DNA of 64,000 nt from Antiquaquibacter oligotrophicus (GCF_020535405.1 NZ_CP085036.1:2604001-2668000), one strand, 5' to 3'. Positions 1 to 7,608 are shown, numbered from the stretch's first letter. Numbers and translations are program-made. The notes: generated by a model not told the origin, from the letters alone.

Positions 1-201
1 CCTGTAGGCGTCGGGGAAGAGCCGTCTCAAGGCCGGATCGTCGGATGCCGCGTGCGATCCGTTCATGCCCAACTCATCGGGCGACGCCGGTGCAAGGGGG
101 TTGAGCATCGCGGTCATCTGATCGATGAGTTCACGCAAAACTTCGACCTCTTGCTGTGCAAAGGCGGCGACATAGCGGCCACCCTCCAGTCTGAACGGCA
201 T
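1..201 (-). CDS. DUF2017 family protein (3' part outside window)
   Basis: The first 67 codons of a reverse-strand gene that runs off the left edge. It begins MPFRLEGGRYVAAF and continues with a helical segment rich in Glu and Leu. The start codon overlaps the clpS stop by one base (TGATG), so the two genes are translationally coupled. In actinobacteria a DUF2017 gene commonly lies directly behind clpS, and the N-terminus fits that family. Its function is unknown; the pairing suggests a link to ClpS/Clp proteolysis, which is inference. The C-terminus cannot be judged. Confidence 0.8.
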   Translation of the reverse strand, partial: MPFRLEGGRYVAAFAQQEVEVLRELIDQMTAMLNPLAPASPDELGMNGSHAASDDPALRRLFPDAYR

Positions 202-485
202 CACGAGAACGCCTTCGACACTGTCGCCCACAGTCCGAAACCGTGCATCGCCTCCACGTGCCGCTCCATCTCCTCGCGCGGCCCCGTCGCGACGACGGCC
301 TTCCCCTCGTTATGAACGAGAAGCATGAGGCGCTCGGCCTCCTCGCGCGGGTAACCGAAGTAGGTCTGGAAGACCCGCGTCACGTAAGGCTGGAGGTTCA
401 CCGGGTCGTCCCACACGATCGTGACCCACGGAACGTCGAGGGATACGAGCTCGGAGAGTTCCGTCTCGCTCGACGTCGTAGGCAC
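201..485 (-). CDS. clpS: ATP-dependent Clp protease adaptor ClpS
   Basis: 94-residue N-recognin that delivers N-degron substrates to a ClpAP/ClpCP-type protease. After a short variable N-terminus (about residues 1-18) comes the ClpS core: PWVTIVWDDPVN around 19-30, whose acidic pair binds the substrate amino group, and LLVHNEG around 55-61 with the conserved His (H58) of the binding pocket, ending in a typical KAFS tail. I chose the GTG at 485 because a purine-rich GGGAGAG precedes it and the longer upstream frame runs into the tRNA-His region. It is followed with a one-base overlap by DUF2017. Length and motifs are standard for actinobacteria. Confidence 0.93.
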   Translation of the reverse strand: MPTTSSETELSELVSLDVPWVTIVWDDPVNLQPYVTRVFQTYFGYPREEAERLMLLVHNEGKAVVATGPREEMERHVEAMHGFGLWATVSKAFS

Positions 486-505
486 ACACTCTCCCGGTAA
501 AACAG

Positions 506-536
506 GAAAACGGCCCGGATGACTCGGACCGTTTTC
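506..536 (-). terminator. Hairpin terminator behind tRNA-His
   Basis: Inverted repeat GAAAACGG / CCGTTTTC (506-513 with 529-536, 15-base loop) just downstream of tRNA-His on the reverse strand, followed by CTGTTTT. It separates the tRNA from clpS. Confidence 0.65.
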
Positions 537-542
537 ACCTGG

Positions 543-616
543 GGTGGACGACGGGGCTCGAACCCGCGACATCCGGCTCCACAAGCCAGCGCTCTGCCAA
601 CTGAGCTACGCCCACC
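543..616 (-). tRNA. tRNA-His (GTG anticodon)
   Basis: Full cloverleaf on the reverse strand. The seven-pair acceptor stem is GTGGGCG with CGTCCAC; the D arm is normal; the anticodon loop reads TTGTGGA (anticodon GTG, His); the T loop reads TTCGAGC. The extra 5' G at 616, opposite discriminator C at 543, is the hallmark of tRNA-His. CCA is not encoded. The tRNA reads towards clpS. Confidence 0.96.
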
Positions 617-650
617 ATGTGGCCCCAATCGGGGCAACCGGATAAGTGTA

Positions 651-1271
651 TTACAGCCGCGAGGCGAAAGACTCCACCACGTCAGCGGAGAGTTCTTGAA
701 GGAGCTCGGTCGACGGCCCCGGCTCGCCGACGAAGACCGCGCGGCGGTAGTACTCGAGTTCGCGGATCGATTCGAGAATGTCGGCGAGGGCGCGGTGGCC
801 TCCGTCCTTAGTTGGTGCGTTGAAGTAGACACGCGGAAACCAGTGTCGCGACAGCTCTTTGATGGATGACACGTCGATGCTGCGGTAGTGCAGGTGCGAG
901 TCGACGCGAGGCATGTATTTGGCGAGGAACATGCGGTCGGTACCGATGGTGTTGCCGGCGAGCGGTGCGGTCTTGGGTGTCGGCACGTGGTTGATGATGT
1001 ACTCGTGCACGGCGAACTCGGCGTCGGCCAACGACATGCCGTGGGGGATCTCCTCCAGCAGTCCGCTCGAGGTGTGCATCTCCCTGACGAAGTCGCTCAT
1101 GTTGTCGAACGCGGACTGGTCCGGATTGATCACGACACTGAAGCCGGGGTCGACCGCGACAAGGTTGTAGTCGGTGATGACGACGGCAACTTCGACCAAC
1201 TCGTCCACACCAACATCGAGACCGGTCATCTCGCAATCGATCCAAACGAGCAAATCAGAGTTCGAGGGCAT
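651..1271 (-). CDS. orn: Oligoribonuclease (DEDDh exonuclease)
   Basis: 206 residues, the usual length for Orn, which degrades 2-5 nt RNA fragments and pGpG to mononucleotides. The DEDDh catalytic set is visible: D12 and E14 (WIDCEMTG), D112 (GTDRMF), H159 and D164 (GGHRALADI). A SRHWFPRV stretch before the last motif is typical of the family. The mRNA is probably leaderless: TAGACT ends six bases before the ATG. The gene is followed by tRNA-His on the same strand and preceded by a GDSL hydrolase gene reading the same way. Confidence 0.95.
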   Translation of the reverse strand: MPSNSDLLVWIDCEMTGLDVGVDELVEVAVVITDYNLVAVDPGFSVVINPDQSAFDNMSDFVREMHTSSGLLEEIPHGMSLADAEFAVHEYIINHVPTPKTAPLAGNTIGTDRMFLAKYMPRVDSHLHYRSIDVSSIKELSRHWFPRVYFNAPTKDGGHRALADILESIRELEYYRRAVFVGEPGPSTELLQELSADVVESFASRL

Positions 1272-1277
1272 TCCCGC

Positions 1278-1283
1278 AGTCTA
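1278..1283 (-). promoter_or_regulatory. -10 box TAGACT of orn (leaderless)
   Basis: TAGACT, then GCGGGA, then the orn ATG at 1271: a six-base gap places +1 at or next to the start codon. No clear -35. Confidence 0.5.
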
Positions 1284-2069
1284 TCGGCGGGCGGCGACGC
1301 TGATCAGTCGGGGAAGTTTGGCCGAACGCCCGTCACCCGTGGATACTCCGCGCACGCGTCGAGCCACCCACGGCAATGCATGCTGACGCGCCCACTGCGC
1401 GAAAGAGAGATCGGCCCTCGGCGGCGCGACCGGGAGGGCCGCAGCGGGCGGTGCGGCGACCTCGTAATACGCGATGCCGAGCGAGTGCGCGGCGCGCGAG
1501 GCGAGCAGACGATGGCCGGAGGATGACAGGTGCACACGATCCTCTGACCACATCGACGGCGACTGAAGTTCGCGGATGCCCCACAGATCCAGGGTGAAGG
1601 TCTTGTGTTCTCGGGCGATACTCCACAGGTTCGCGTTGTAGACGGCGGCCCGGCCGCGCAGGGGTTTGAGGAAGAACGCGAACCGCGGGTCGAAACACGT
1701 GGCAAGGAGAACATCGATACCCGCCGCGCGCAGGGCGGCGACACCCTTTTCGACTTCGGTGGCGAGCGAATCGGGATCGGCGTGTGCTCCCATGAGATCG
1801 TTGCCGCCGATGAGGATCGAGACAAGGTCCGCCCGCAGCTCGATCGCTCGGGGAACTTGCTCCTCGACCACGTGGCGAACTCGGCGGCCGCGAACGGCGA
1901 GGTTGGCGAACGCGGAGGAAGAGCCGCTGAGGCGCGCGTTGCCGTCGAGGATGATCGCCAACCGGTCCGCCCAACCGAGCCACGGTTCGCCGGCGCCGAC
2001 AATCGGGTCGCACAGACCCTCGGTGATCGAATCACCGAGAGCTACATACCGATTCCACCCCGACTCCAC
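1281..2069 (-). CDS. SGNH/GDSL-type hydrolase
   Basis: 262-residue cytoplasmic esterase/lipase-like protein with no signal peptide. SGNH blocks are present: YVALGDSITEG with nucleophile S14, a Gly in LAVRGRRV (block II), IGGNDL near residues 86-91 (block III Asn), and DRVHLSSSGH near 187-196 with the Asp and His of the triad. A GTG at 2069 is used as the start; GACACT sits six bases upstream, a weak leaderless promoter. The substrate is unknown; the family includes arylesterases, thioesterases and carbohydrate esterases. Intergenic 2070-2195 holds only promoter space. Confidence 0.85.
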   Translation of the reverse strand: MESGWNRYVALGDSITEGLCDPIVGAGEPWLGWADRLAIILDGNARLSGSSSAFANLAVRGRRVRHVVEEQVPRAIELRADLVSILIGGNDLMGAHADPDSLATEVEKGVAALRAAGIDVLLATCFDPRFAFFLKPLRGRAAVYNANLWSIAREHKTFTLDLWGIRELQSPSMWSEDRVHLSSSGHRLLASRAAHSLGIAYYEVAAPPAAALPVAPPRADLSFAQWARQHALPWVARRVRGVSTGDGRSAKLPRLISVAARR

Positions 2070-2195
2070 GGGATCAGTGTCACGCTCGCGGTGCTCCGTG
2101 ACCAGCGTTTGTGGCGCGGATCACGGAGTGTATACGCAGTGTTCGCTGGCGGTATACCTCTGCCAGTGGTCAGGCCTTTCTGGTAGACCTGAGGC

Positions 2196-2468
2196 ATGTC
2201 ACACACTCCCGAACTCTCCCACGGCGACGAGTACGTCATCTTCTACAGCGGAGGCCCGTACGACGGCCAGAGCGACACCAGAATCAGCACCGACGGGAGC
2301 TGGGACGACGAGGTCACGGTCATTGCCGCGGTCGACGGCAAGGAGACGCAGCTCGTCTACGCCAACCCTGTCGCGCGCGAGGTCGGCGAACAGGTCCAAG
2401 TGACCTACTCATGGGATGTCCCCGACAGCGAGCCCCTCGAAGCCCTCGACGAGCGCAACGACGACTAG
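2196..2468 (+). CDS. Small hypothetical protein
   Basis: 90 residues, acidic, soluble, with no signal peptide or membrane segment. It contains FYSGGPYDGQSDTR and a C-terminal acidic tail. I do not recognise a named family, though codon use and third-position GC are those of a real gene. TAGACC stands six bases before the ATG (a near-match to the leaderless promoter pattern) and TGAGGC could also act as a weak ribosome site. The next gene, a thioredoxin-like protein, starts 38 bases downstream and is probably co-transcribed. Function unknown. Confidence 0.7.
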   Translation: MSHTPELSHGDEYVIFYSGGPYDGQSDTRISTDGSWDDEVTVIAAVDGKETQLVYANPVAREVGEQVQVTYSWDVPDSEPLEALDERNDD

Positions 2469-2505
2469 AGGGAATCTCCGGCACGGGCCGAGAGTTGACG
2501 TCGGT

Positions 2506-2766
2506 ATGAAGGTGCTCTTCTTCTCATCGGCGTTCTGTGAGCCGTGTATGGTCACGCGGGGCGTTCTGCGCGAAGTCGAGCGGCTGGTGCCGTCCGCGCG
2601 AATTGTGGAGCTGGATGTCGCGGCGCACAGCGACCGCGCGGAGGAGGCGGGCATCCGTTCCACCCCCACCGTTGTGGTGCTCGACAACTCGGACTCCGAG
2701 GTGTTCCGCGCGGAGGGGGCGCCCACGGTGAACCAGGTGCTCGTGGCTCTCGCCAAGGCCGTGTGA
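2506..2766 (+). CDS. Thioredoxin-like protein
   Basis: 86 residues, shorter than a full thioredoxin (about 105). It starts directly at the first beta strand (MKVLFFSS), has the redox motif C11-E-P-C14 and the cis-proline (IRSTPTVVV, P54) that shapes the thioredoxin active site. It probably acts in the cytoplasm as a thiol-disulfide reductant or glutaredoxin-like protein; the partner is unknown. I chose the ATG at 2506 because the longer in-frame extension would overlap the previous gene by 53 bases. The gene ends 26 bases before tRNA-Arg. Confidence 0.8.
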   Translation: MKVLFFSSAFCEPCMVTRGVLREVERLVPSARIVELDVAAHSDRAEEAGIRSTPTVVVLDNSDSEVFRAEGAPTVNQVLVALAKAV

Positions 2767-2792
2767 CCTCGCTGCGGTATCGTGTCAACGCC

Positions 2793-2865
2793 GCCCCCGT
2801 AGCTCAGCGGATAGAGCAGGAGCCTTCTAATCTCTTGGTCGCAGGTTCGATTCCTGCCGGGGGCA
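2793..2865 (+). tRNA. tRNA-Arg (TCT anticodon)
   Basis: Acceptor stem GCCCCCG with CGGGGGC, D arm GCTC..GAGC, anticodon loop CTTCTAA (TCT, Arg), T arm GCAGG/CCTGC with TTCGATT, discriminator A, no encoded CCA. The last pair of the anticodon stem (position 31 with 39) is a C-T mismatch, so the stem has four good pairs. Its 3' end is duplicated 119 bases downstream. Confidence 0.93.
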
Positions 2866-2872
2866 CGCCGTT
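2847..2872 (+). repeat. 26-bp direct repeat, copy 1 (tRNA-Arg 3' end)
   Basis: Covers the T loop and 3' acceptor arm of tRNA-Arg plus seven flanking bases. It is identical to 2966-2991. A duplicated tRNA 3' end is the usual footprint of tyrosine-integrase integration at a tRNA attB. Confidence 0.9.
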
Positions 2873-2965
2873 GGCGTGGCGCCGGCAGGATGAGGTCCTG
2901 TTCGTGGGCCCACAACGCCGGTTCCGGTGCGCCGCTTGCGGCGTGCCGGCCGTGTCGTTGGGGAG

Positions 2966-2991
2966 TCGATTCCTGCCGGGGGCACGCCGTT
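2966..2991 (+). repeat. 26-bp direct repeat, copy 2 (att-like)
   Basis: Exact copy of 2847-2872 lying between tRNA-Arg and the SDR gene. Only 93 bases separate the copies and they hold no gene; a small GCGCCGC..GCGGCGTGCC hairpin is the only other structure. It is best read as a scar of a lost element or a local duplication. Confidence 0.85.
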
Positions 2992-2999
2992 TAGCGCTG

Positions 3000-3950
3000 T
3001 CACGCCTCGGGGAAGCTGACCCCGGTCATCCGCTCGGATTCCGCCCAGATGCGGCGGGCGTCATCGACGCTTTCAAGACGCGAGTACATCTTTTGCTCCG
3101 CAGGTGCGCCGCCGACGTTCCCTGGTCCGCTCGGACCGTAGAACAGTCCTGATTGCGCGTCGGGCGAGGTCGCCGCCATGAGCGCCGGGAGGCCGGCCGT
3201 TTCTGGTGTGCCCACAAGGATGCCGAGTGAGGACATCGTACGGATCACCCTCACGCTCATCGTGTCCCTCGGACGTCCCATCTCGGGTCGGGCGGAGAGG
3301 AGGCTCGTCGGAGCGATTCCGGGATGCGACAAGTTGCTACTGATTCCCCATCCTCCCGCGCGGCTTTTGCGGTGGAGTTCCATCGCGAAGAGCCCGAACG
3401 CGATTTTCGACTGGCGGTAGGCGTCCATGCCGTTGCCGTACGGGGTCTTCTCCCAGTTGAGGTCGTCCCAGTGGATCGAACCTTCATTGGCCGCGACACT
3501 CACCTGCGACGTCACGCGCGCATTTCCCGCCCGGAGGGCGGGCAGTAGTCCACCAACGAGGGCGAAATGTCCGAGGTGGTTGGTGCCGAGTTGCAGTTCG
3601 AATCCATCGGCTGTTTCTTCACGTCGCGGGGGAGTCATCAGGCCGGCGTTGTTGATCAGGATGTTGATGGGATCGCCCTCTTTCACGATCGTCTCGCTGA
3701 ACTCTTCGACGGAGTCGAGCGATGCAAGGTCGAGCGGCCTAACCGTGACCTTAGCGCTCGGAGCGGCGGCGAGGATCACGTCACGAGCTGATGCGCCCTT
3801 TGCGACGTTTCGGGCGGGCAGGATGACGTCGGCTCCCGCTGCGGCGAGGCGGGTGGCGATGCCCAAACCGATCCCGTCAGTCCCACCGGTGACGATGGCA
3901 CGGCGGCCGGTGAGGTCCGGAATGTCGATGCTGATGGTTTTGCGAGGCAT
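3000..3950 (-). CDS. SDR family NAD(P)-dependent oxidoreductase
   Basis: 316-residue classical-type short-chain dehydrogenase, close in layout to retinol/protochlorophyllide-type SDRs. It has the Rossmann motif TGGTDGIG at 21-28, NNAG at 100-103, a candidate catalytic Ser near S151 and YRQSK with Y178 and K182. The substrate is unknown. A GGAGA ribosome site precedes the ATG. The gene is divergent from an XRE/MmyB-type regulator that starts 138 bases away; this pairing is common and suggests that regulator controls it. The stop codon lies nine bases from the duplicated tRNA end. Confidence 0.88.
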   Translation of the reverse strand: MPRKTISIDIPDLTGRRAIVTGGTDGIGLGIATRLAAAGADVILPARNVAKGASARDVILAAAPSAKVTVRPLDLASLDSVEEFSETIVKEGDPINILINNAGLMTPPRREETADGFELQLGTNHLGHFALVGGLLPALRAGNARVTSQVSVAANEGSIHWDDLNWEKTPYGNGMDAYRQSKIAFGLFAMELHRKSRAGGWGISSNLSHPGIAPTSLLSARPEMGRPRDTMSVRVIRTMSSLGILVGTPETAGLPALMAATSPDAQSGLFYGPSGPGNVGGAPAEQKMYSRLESVDDARRIWAESERMTGVSFPEA

Positions 3951-4088
3951 GGCGTTCTCCTTTGTGGTTGTTCCTCCACCGTGCCGGGTGTGTCGCCGTC
4001 TATTCAGGGCCGTCTGAGCCTCGGATTGGCAATCCCAGGCTGGGATGCGCGCGGGCTAGTACAAAGGAGGGAGAAACGAGGAGGGCAC

Positions 4089-4970
4089 GTGGAGATCGAT
4101 AGAGCAGGGCTCGCGGAGTTTCTCCGCACCCGGCGCGAGGCGCTTCAGCCGGAGGACGTTGGGCTACCTCGCGGTCAGCGCCGGCGCACGAGCGGTCTGC
4201 GACGCGAAGAGGTCGCACTGCTGTGCCACATGTCGACCGACTATTACTCGCGACTCGAACGCGAGCGGGGTCCTCAGCCGTCAGAGCAGATGATCGCCTC
4301 GATCGCCCAGGGATTGCATCTTTCGCTCATCGAACGCGATCACCTTTTCCGGCTCGCCGGACATCAGCCCCCGGCGCGGTGGTCTAGCGGTGATCACATC
4401 GCACCCGGGATGCTCCGCATCTTCGACCGGCTCGGTGATACGCCGGCCGAAATCGTGACCGAGTTGGGGGAGACCCTCCGGCAGACCCCCATGGGTGTGG
4501 CGCTCACGGGCGACACCACACGATTCACCGGACCGTCTCGGAGCATCGGTTACCGCTGGTTCACCGACCCTGCCTCCCGCAACTTGTACGCGGAGGAGGA
4601 CCACGCCCTTCTCAGCAGGCTCTGGACCTCGGGGCTCCGAGAAATCTCGACCCTGCGCGGCCCGGGTTCGCGGGCGGCAGCGTACGTCGAGCTTCTCCTC
4701 GCTCAGAGCGAGGAGTTTCGCGAGCTGTGGTCTCGTCATGAGGTCGGCGTGAGGCCGCGCGAGGTCAAGCGATTTGTGAACGCCCAGGTCGGCGAGCTCG
4801 AGCTGAGCTGTCAGGTGCTCGTCGACCCGATTCAGTCGCATTCGCTCCTCGTGTACACCGCACAACCCGGTAGCGAGAGCGCCGACAAGCTCGCGCTGCT
4901 CCAGGTGATCGGCGCTGAAGACTTGGTGGCGGCCACACGCCCCGAAGACGGCGACACGGCGCTCGGATGA
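4089..4970 (+). CDS. XRE-family regulator with MmyB-like ligand-binding domain
   Basis: 293 residues. The N-terminal helix-turn-helix covers about residues 5-75 (FLRTRRE, RTSGLRREEVALL, STDYYSRLERERG), and a C-terminal MmyB-like PAS-type domain runs from about 105 to the end, with the typical NLYAEEDHALL and FRELWSRHEV blocks. Such proteins often bind a fatty acid or other small ligand and regulate an adjacent oxidoreductase. I chose the GTG at 4089 because GAGGAGGG lies four bases upstream; a longer frame from 3981 lacks a ribosome site. It overlaps the GNAT gene by four bases and is divergent from the SDR gene. Confidence 0.87.
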   Translation: MEIDRAGLAEFLRTRREALQPEDVGLPRGQRRRTSGLRREEVALLCHMSTDYYSRLERERGPQPSEQMIASIAQGLHLSLIERDHLFRLAGHQPPARWSSGDHIAPGMLRIFDRLGDTPAEIVTELGETLRQTPMGVALTGDTTRFTGPSRSIGYRWFTDPASRNLYAEEDHALLSRLWTSGLREISTLRGPGSRAAAYVELLLAQSEEFRELWSRHEVGVRPREVKRFVNAQVGELELSCQVLVDPIQSHSLLVYTAQPGSESADKLALLQVIGAEDLVAATRPEDGDTALG

Positions 4971-5425
4971 TGCGCCGGGCGAGACTCGCATCCGCCGCCG
5001 ACCTCCCCGTCGCGGCTCATTTGCTCGACGCGTTCAACCGGGAGTTCGACACCCCGACGCCAGGCCCGGCAACGATCGAATCCCGCCTTCGAGAGCTGAT
5101 CGAGCAGCCAACGACGTTTGTGATCCTGGGTGGCGATCCGGCCTGCTCGGTCGCGGTGGTCACTCTCAGAACAAATCTCTGGTCACACGGTTTCGTTGCG
5201 CTCCTCGATGAGCTCTACACCGTTCCGACCGAGCGCGGATTGGGGTGGGGAGGCGCAGTTCTCTCACTCGCTGTGCTGGAGGCGGGGCGACGTGGTGCGC
5301 ACGAGTTCGAGATCGAGGTCGATGAGCCGGATGTCGACGCTCTGAGGTTCTATGACCGTCACGGCTTTCCGTCACGAGACCCGCAGACGGGGGAACGTGC
5401 CCTCGTCATCCGACGAACTCTCTAG
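4967..5425 (+). CDS. GNAT family N-acetyltransferase
   Basis: 152 residues. The acetyl-CoA fold is recognisable from FVALLDELYTVPTERGLGWGGAVL (splitting into the strand-4 and RGxGxG-like P-loop) and the C-terminal VDEPDVDALRFYDRHGF block typical of GNAT motif B. The P-loop reads RGLGWGG. The acceptor is unknown. The start overlaps the upstream regulator stop (ATGATG), so the two are translationally coupled. Confidence 0.85.
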   Translation: MMRRARLASAADLPVAAHLLDAFNREFDTPTPGPATIESRLRELIEQPTTFVILGGDPACSVAVVTLRTNLWSHGFVALLDELYTVPTERGLGWGGAVLSLAVLEAGRRGAHEFEIEVDEPDVDALRFYDRHGFPSRDPQTGERALVIRRTL

Positions 5426-5454
5426 ACAGTCGCTCTGGGCTTCGTCGGGCGAGA

Positions 5455-6042
5455 TCAGATCTTGGCTGGCTCGAAGGGGGCCGTCTCCTGCTGAGCAGCC
5501 CACTCGCGCTGCTTGGTGAGCAGTTCGTCCTCGGTCGCGGACGAGTCGAACTTCCAGGTCGCGAGGTCCTGCGTAAACATCTTGCGGGTTCGTGCCGGCT
5601 TGTGGTGCCATGCGACGAGGCCGTCTTGAAGGTTCTTGAGATCCTGCTCGGCTTGGAAGCCGTAGTTCGCCGAATTCTTCTTCATCGAAGAGATGAGGTA
5701 CGAGGCCCAGTCCGCTGCCTCACTCGCGCCAGCGACGGGAAGAAGTCGAACGCGGACTTCCGCTTCACTCGTCTGCTGCTCGACGTAGAGCTTTTCTTGG
5801 GCTGTGAGGCTGCTCCACACCGCGGCTTTGCGAGCGGATGCCGCGAGACCGGCGATAGCCGCCACCTTGGCCTGACGGTCCTGCAGCACCACGAACCGCT
5901 TCATGGCACCACGCATGATCAGTCCCGCGATGAGGCCTGCTGCGAGGATCGCCACGAAGGGCAGCACCACGGTCACCATGATGGTCTGCCCCGCATCCGA
6001 GGCGAACCAGCGAACAATGTCGTTCCACCACTCCAGCATCAT
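5455..6042 (-). CDS. Single-pass membrane protein, hypothetical
   Basis: 195 residues starting MMLEWWNDIVRWF. One strong membrane helix at about 20-43 (VTVVLPFVAILAAGLIAGL), a basic MRGAMKRF after it, then a soluble alpha-helical domain of about 140 residues, presumably cytoplasmic, with an EKLYVEQQ segment. I do not recognise a characterised family; the gene looks conserved-type by codon use. The start at 6042 is supported by TACAGT six bases upstream (leaderless). The longer frame to 6087 adds an Arg/Trp-rich stretch that does not look real. Function unknown. Confidence 0.72.
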   Translation of the reverse strand: MMLEWWNDIVRWFASDAGQTIMVTVVLPFVAILAAGLIAGLIMRGAMKRFVVLQDRQAKVAAIAGLAASARKAAVWSSLTAQEKLYVEQQTSEAEVRVRLLPVAGASEAADWASYLISSMKKNSANYGFQAEQDLKNLQDGLVAWHHKPARTRKMFTQDLATWKFDSSATEDELLTKQREWAAQQETAPFEPAKI

Positions 6043-6048
6043 GTCGTC

Positions 6049-6054
6049 ACTGTA
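6049..6054 (-). promoter_or_regulatory. -10 box TACAGT of the 5455-6042 gene (leaderless)
   Basis: TACAGT, six bases (GACGAC), then ATG at 6042. Matches the TANNNT-N6-start pattern repeated in the window. Confidence 0.5.
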
Positions 6055-6090
6055 ACCTCTCCAGTCACAAGGCCATCGTGGCGACACGCG

Positions 6091-6333
6091 TCAGTAGCGG
6101 AAGCAGTCAAACGCGTCGTCGAGGCGCCAGAAGTCGCCGATGGCGAGGAAACGGCGCTGCCGTGCGAGCATCCTCTTGGCGGTGAAGCGGTCCCCTGATG
6201 TCGTCGCGTGCCTCTCGATGTACCCGAGTACTTCGCCGTTGGCTCGTACGATTCGCCACAGTCCGTCCCCAAGCGCAACGCTGGAAACCCCAGGTGCTGC
6301 TGCGGTCGGTGCAGTGAAATTGAGCGTCGTCAC
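6091..6333 (-). CDS. Small hypothetical protein
   Basis: 80 residues from a GTG at 6333, preceded by GGAGAGG seven bases upstream, which decides this start over a longer frame. It contains WRIVRANGEVLGYIER, a short motif seen in small actinobacterial proteins, and KRMLARQRRFLAIGDFWRLDD towards the C-terminus. It is basic, soluble and has no signal peptide. No function can be assigned. It stands alone between the membrane protein gene and the aldo/keto reductase; the 87 bases on its upstream side (6334-6420) hold nothing else I can see. Confidence 0.65.
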   Translation of the reverse strand: MTTLNFTAPTAAAPGVSSVALGDGLWRIVRANGEVLGYIERHATTSGDRFTAKRMLARQRRFLAIGDFWRLDDAFDCFRY

Positions 6334-6420
6334 GATGTGTCCTCTCCACAGAATCTTCGTGGTTCGAACATAACTTCGACCACTGACACTGTGAGCTCGT
6401 CGACACAGCAACGCGGACGG

Positions 6421-7425
6421 TTAGCGCAAGCCGGTACCGTGCACCGCGAACGGCTCGATCGCGGCGAGTTCGTCGTCCGTGAGGGCGGCACCGTCCAGTG
6501 CGGCGAGGTTGTTCTCGAGTTGGGCCACACTCGAGGCGCCGATGAGGGCAGAAGTCACTTCGGGCACACGCAGAACCCACAGCAGCGCGAGTTGAGCGAG
6601 GCTCTGGCCGCGGGCGGCGGCGATCTCGTTGAGAGCGCGGGCGCGCGACAGGTAGACCTCGTCGATCGTGTCGGAGTTCATCCATCGTCCCTCTGCCGCG
6701 CGCGAGTCCGACGGAATGCCATCGAGGTAGCGATCGGTGAGCAAACCCTGAGCAAGCGGCGAGAAGACGATGCTTCCCATGCCTAGCTCATCGAGCACGG
6801 GAAAGAGGCCGTCCTCAATGTGGCGGTCGAACATGCTGTAACGCGGCTGATGAATGAGGAGCGGAATCTTGTGCTCCGCGAGTGCGGCGGCCGCGGCGCG
6901 GGTCTGCTCGGGCGAGTAGTTGGATACGCCCACATACAGAGCGCGGCCGGAATGAACGGCCGTAGCCAGCGCCCCCATCGTCTCCTCGATCGGAGTGTCG
7001 GGGTCAGGGCGGTGGGAGTAGAAGATGTCGAAGTAGTCGAGTCCGGTGCGCGCGAGGCTCTGATCGAGGGACGCGAGAACGTACTTTCGCGAGCCCCATT
7101 CGCCGTAGGGGCCGTCCCACATGTCGTATCCGGCCTTCGACGAGATGATGAGTTCATCGCGGTACGGGGAGAGGTCTTCGCGCATAACGCGTCCGAAATT
7201 GCTCTCCGCGGCTCCGGCCGGTGGGCCGTAGTTGTTGGCGAGATCGAAGTGAGTGACGCCGAGGTCGAAGGCGCGACGGATGATCGAACGCTGTGTCTCG
7301 AGGGGGCGATCGTTACCGAAGTTGTTCCACAGGCCCAGGCTGATTTTCGGGAGCTTGAGGCCGCTGCGGCCGACCCTCACATACTCGAGTTGCTCGTACC
7401 GATCGGAGGCTGCTTCGTAAACCAT
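6421..7425 (-). CDS. Aldo/keto reductase (GPR/YghZ type)
   Basis: 334 residues, a TIM-barrel NADPH-dependent reductase of the subgroup containing L-glyceraldehyde 3-phosphate reductase. The catalytic tetrad is visible: D61, Y66 (LANNYGPP), K97 (SSKAGYD), H138 (FYSHRPD). The C-terminal LIGASSVAQLENN binds the 2'-phosphate of NADPH. The related E. coli enzyme detoxifies methylglyoxal and glyceraldehyde phosphate; the substrate here is not certain. TAGGCT ends six bases before the ATG, so the mRNA is probably leaderless. It is divergent from the SSB-like gene. Confidence 0.9.
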   Translation of the reverse strand: MVYEAASDRYEQLEYVRVGRSGLKLPKISLGLWNNFGNDRPLETQRSIIRRAFDLGVTHFDLANNYGPPAGAAESNFGRVMREDLSPYRDELIISSKAGYDMWDGPYGEWGSRKYVLASLDQSLARTGLDYFDIFYSHRPDPDTPIEETMGALATAVHSGRALYVGVSNYSPEQTRAAAAALAEHKIPLLIHQPRYSMFDRHIEDGLFPVLDELGMGSIVFSPLAQGLLTDRYLDGIPSDSRAAEGRWMNSDTIDEVYLSRARALNEIAAARGQSLAQLALLWVLRVPEVTSALIGASSVAQLENNLAALDGAALTDDELAAIEPFAVHGTGLR

Positions 7426-7431
7426 TTCCTC

Positions 7432-7437
7432 AGCCTA
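7432..7437 (-). promoter_or_regulatory. -10 box TAGGCT of the aldo/keto reductase (leaderless)
   Basis: TAGGCT followed by GAGGAA and the ATG at 7425. The GAGGAA abuts the start codon and is too close to act as a normal ribosome site. Confidence 0.45.
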
Positions 7438-7538
7438 CGGCGTGATCCTCTCCGCACGATCAGGCTGGTCCAACCTCACTCCCCAGATCAGCGAAGGCCC
7501 ACTCGGGGCGTCCACGCGGAACGGCAAGCTGTGGGCAT

Positions 7539-7586
7539 CGGATGCCGGGGCGGCTTTCCCGGCACGAGCGCCGCCCCGTGCATCCG
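7539..7586 (+). promoter_or_regulatory. Long hairpin in the leader of the SSB-like gene
   Basis: CGGATGC + CGGGGCGGC (7539-7554) pairs with GCCGCCCCG + GCATCCG (7570-7586): 16 pairs, one bulged T at 7579, 15-base loop. It ends 22 bases before the ATG and upstream of the AGGAG ribosome site. Confidence 0.6.
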
Positions 7587-7608
7587 TCCACCACAACCAG
7601 GAGCGACC

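Noticed and set aside
3981..4088. Longer start for the XRE/MmyB regulator
   Set aside because: The extension lacks a ribosome site and is not like the family; GAGGAGGG sits just before the GTG at 4089.
6820..7608. N-terminal extension of the SSB-like gene through the aldo/keto reductase
   Set aside because: It is antisense to the reductase and the AGGAG-supported ATG at 7609 begins exactly at the OB-fold.
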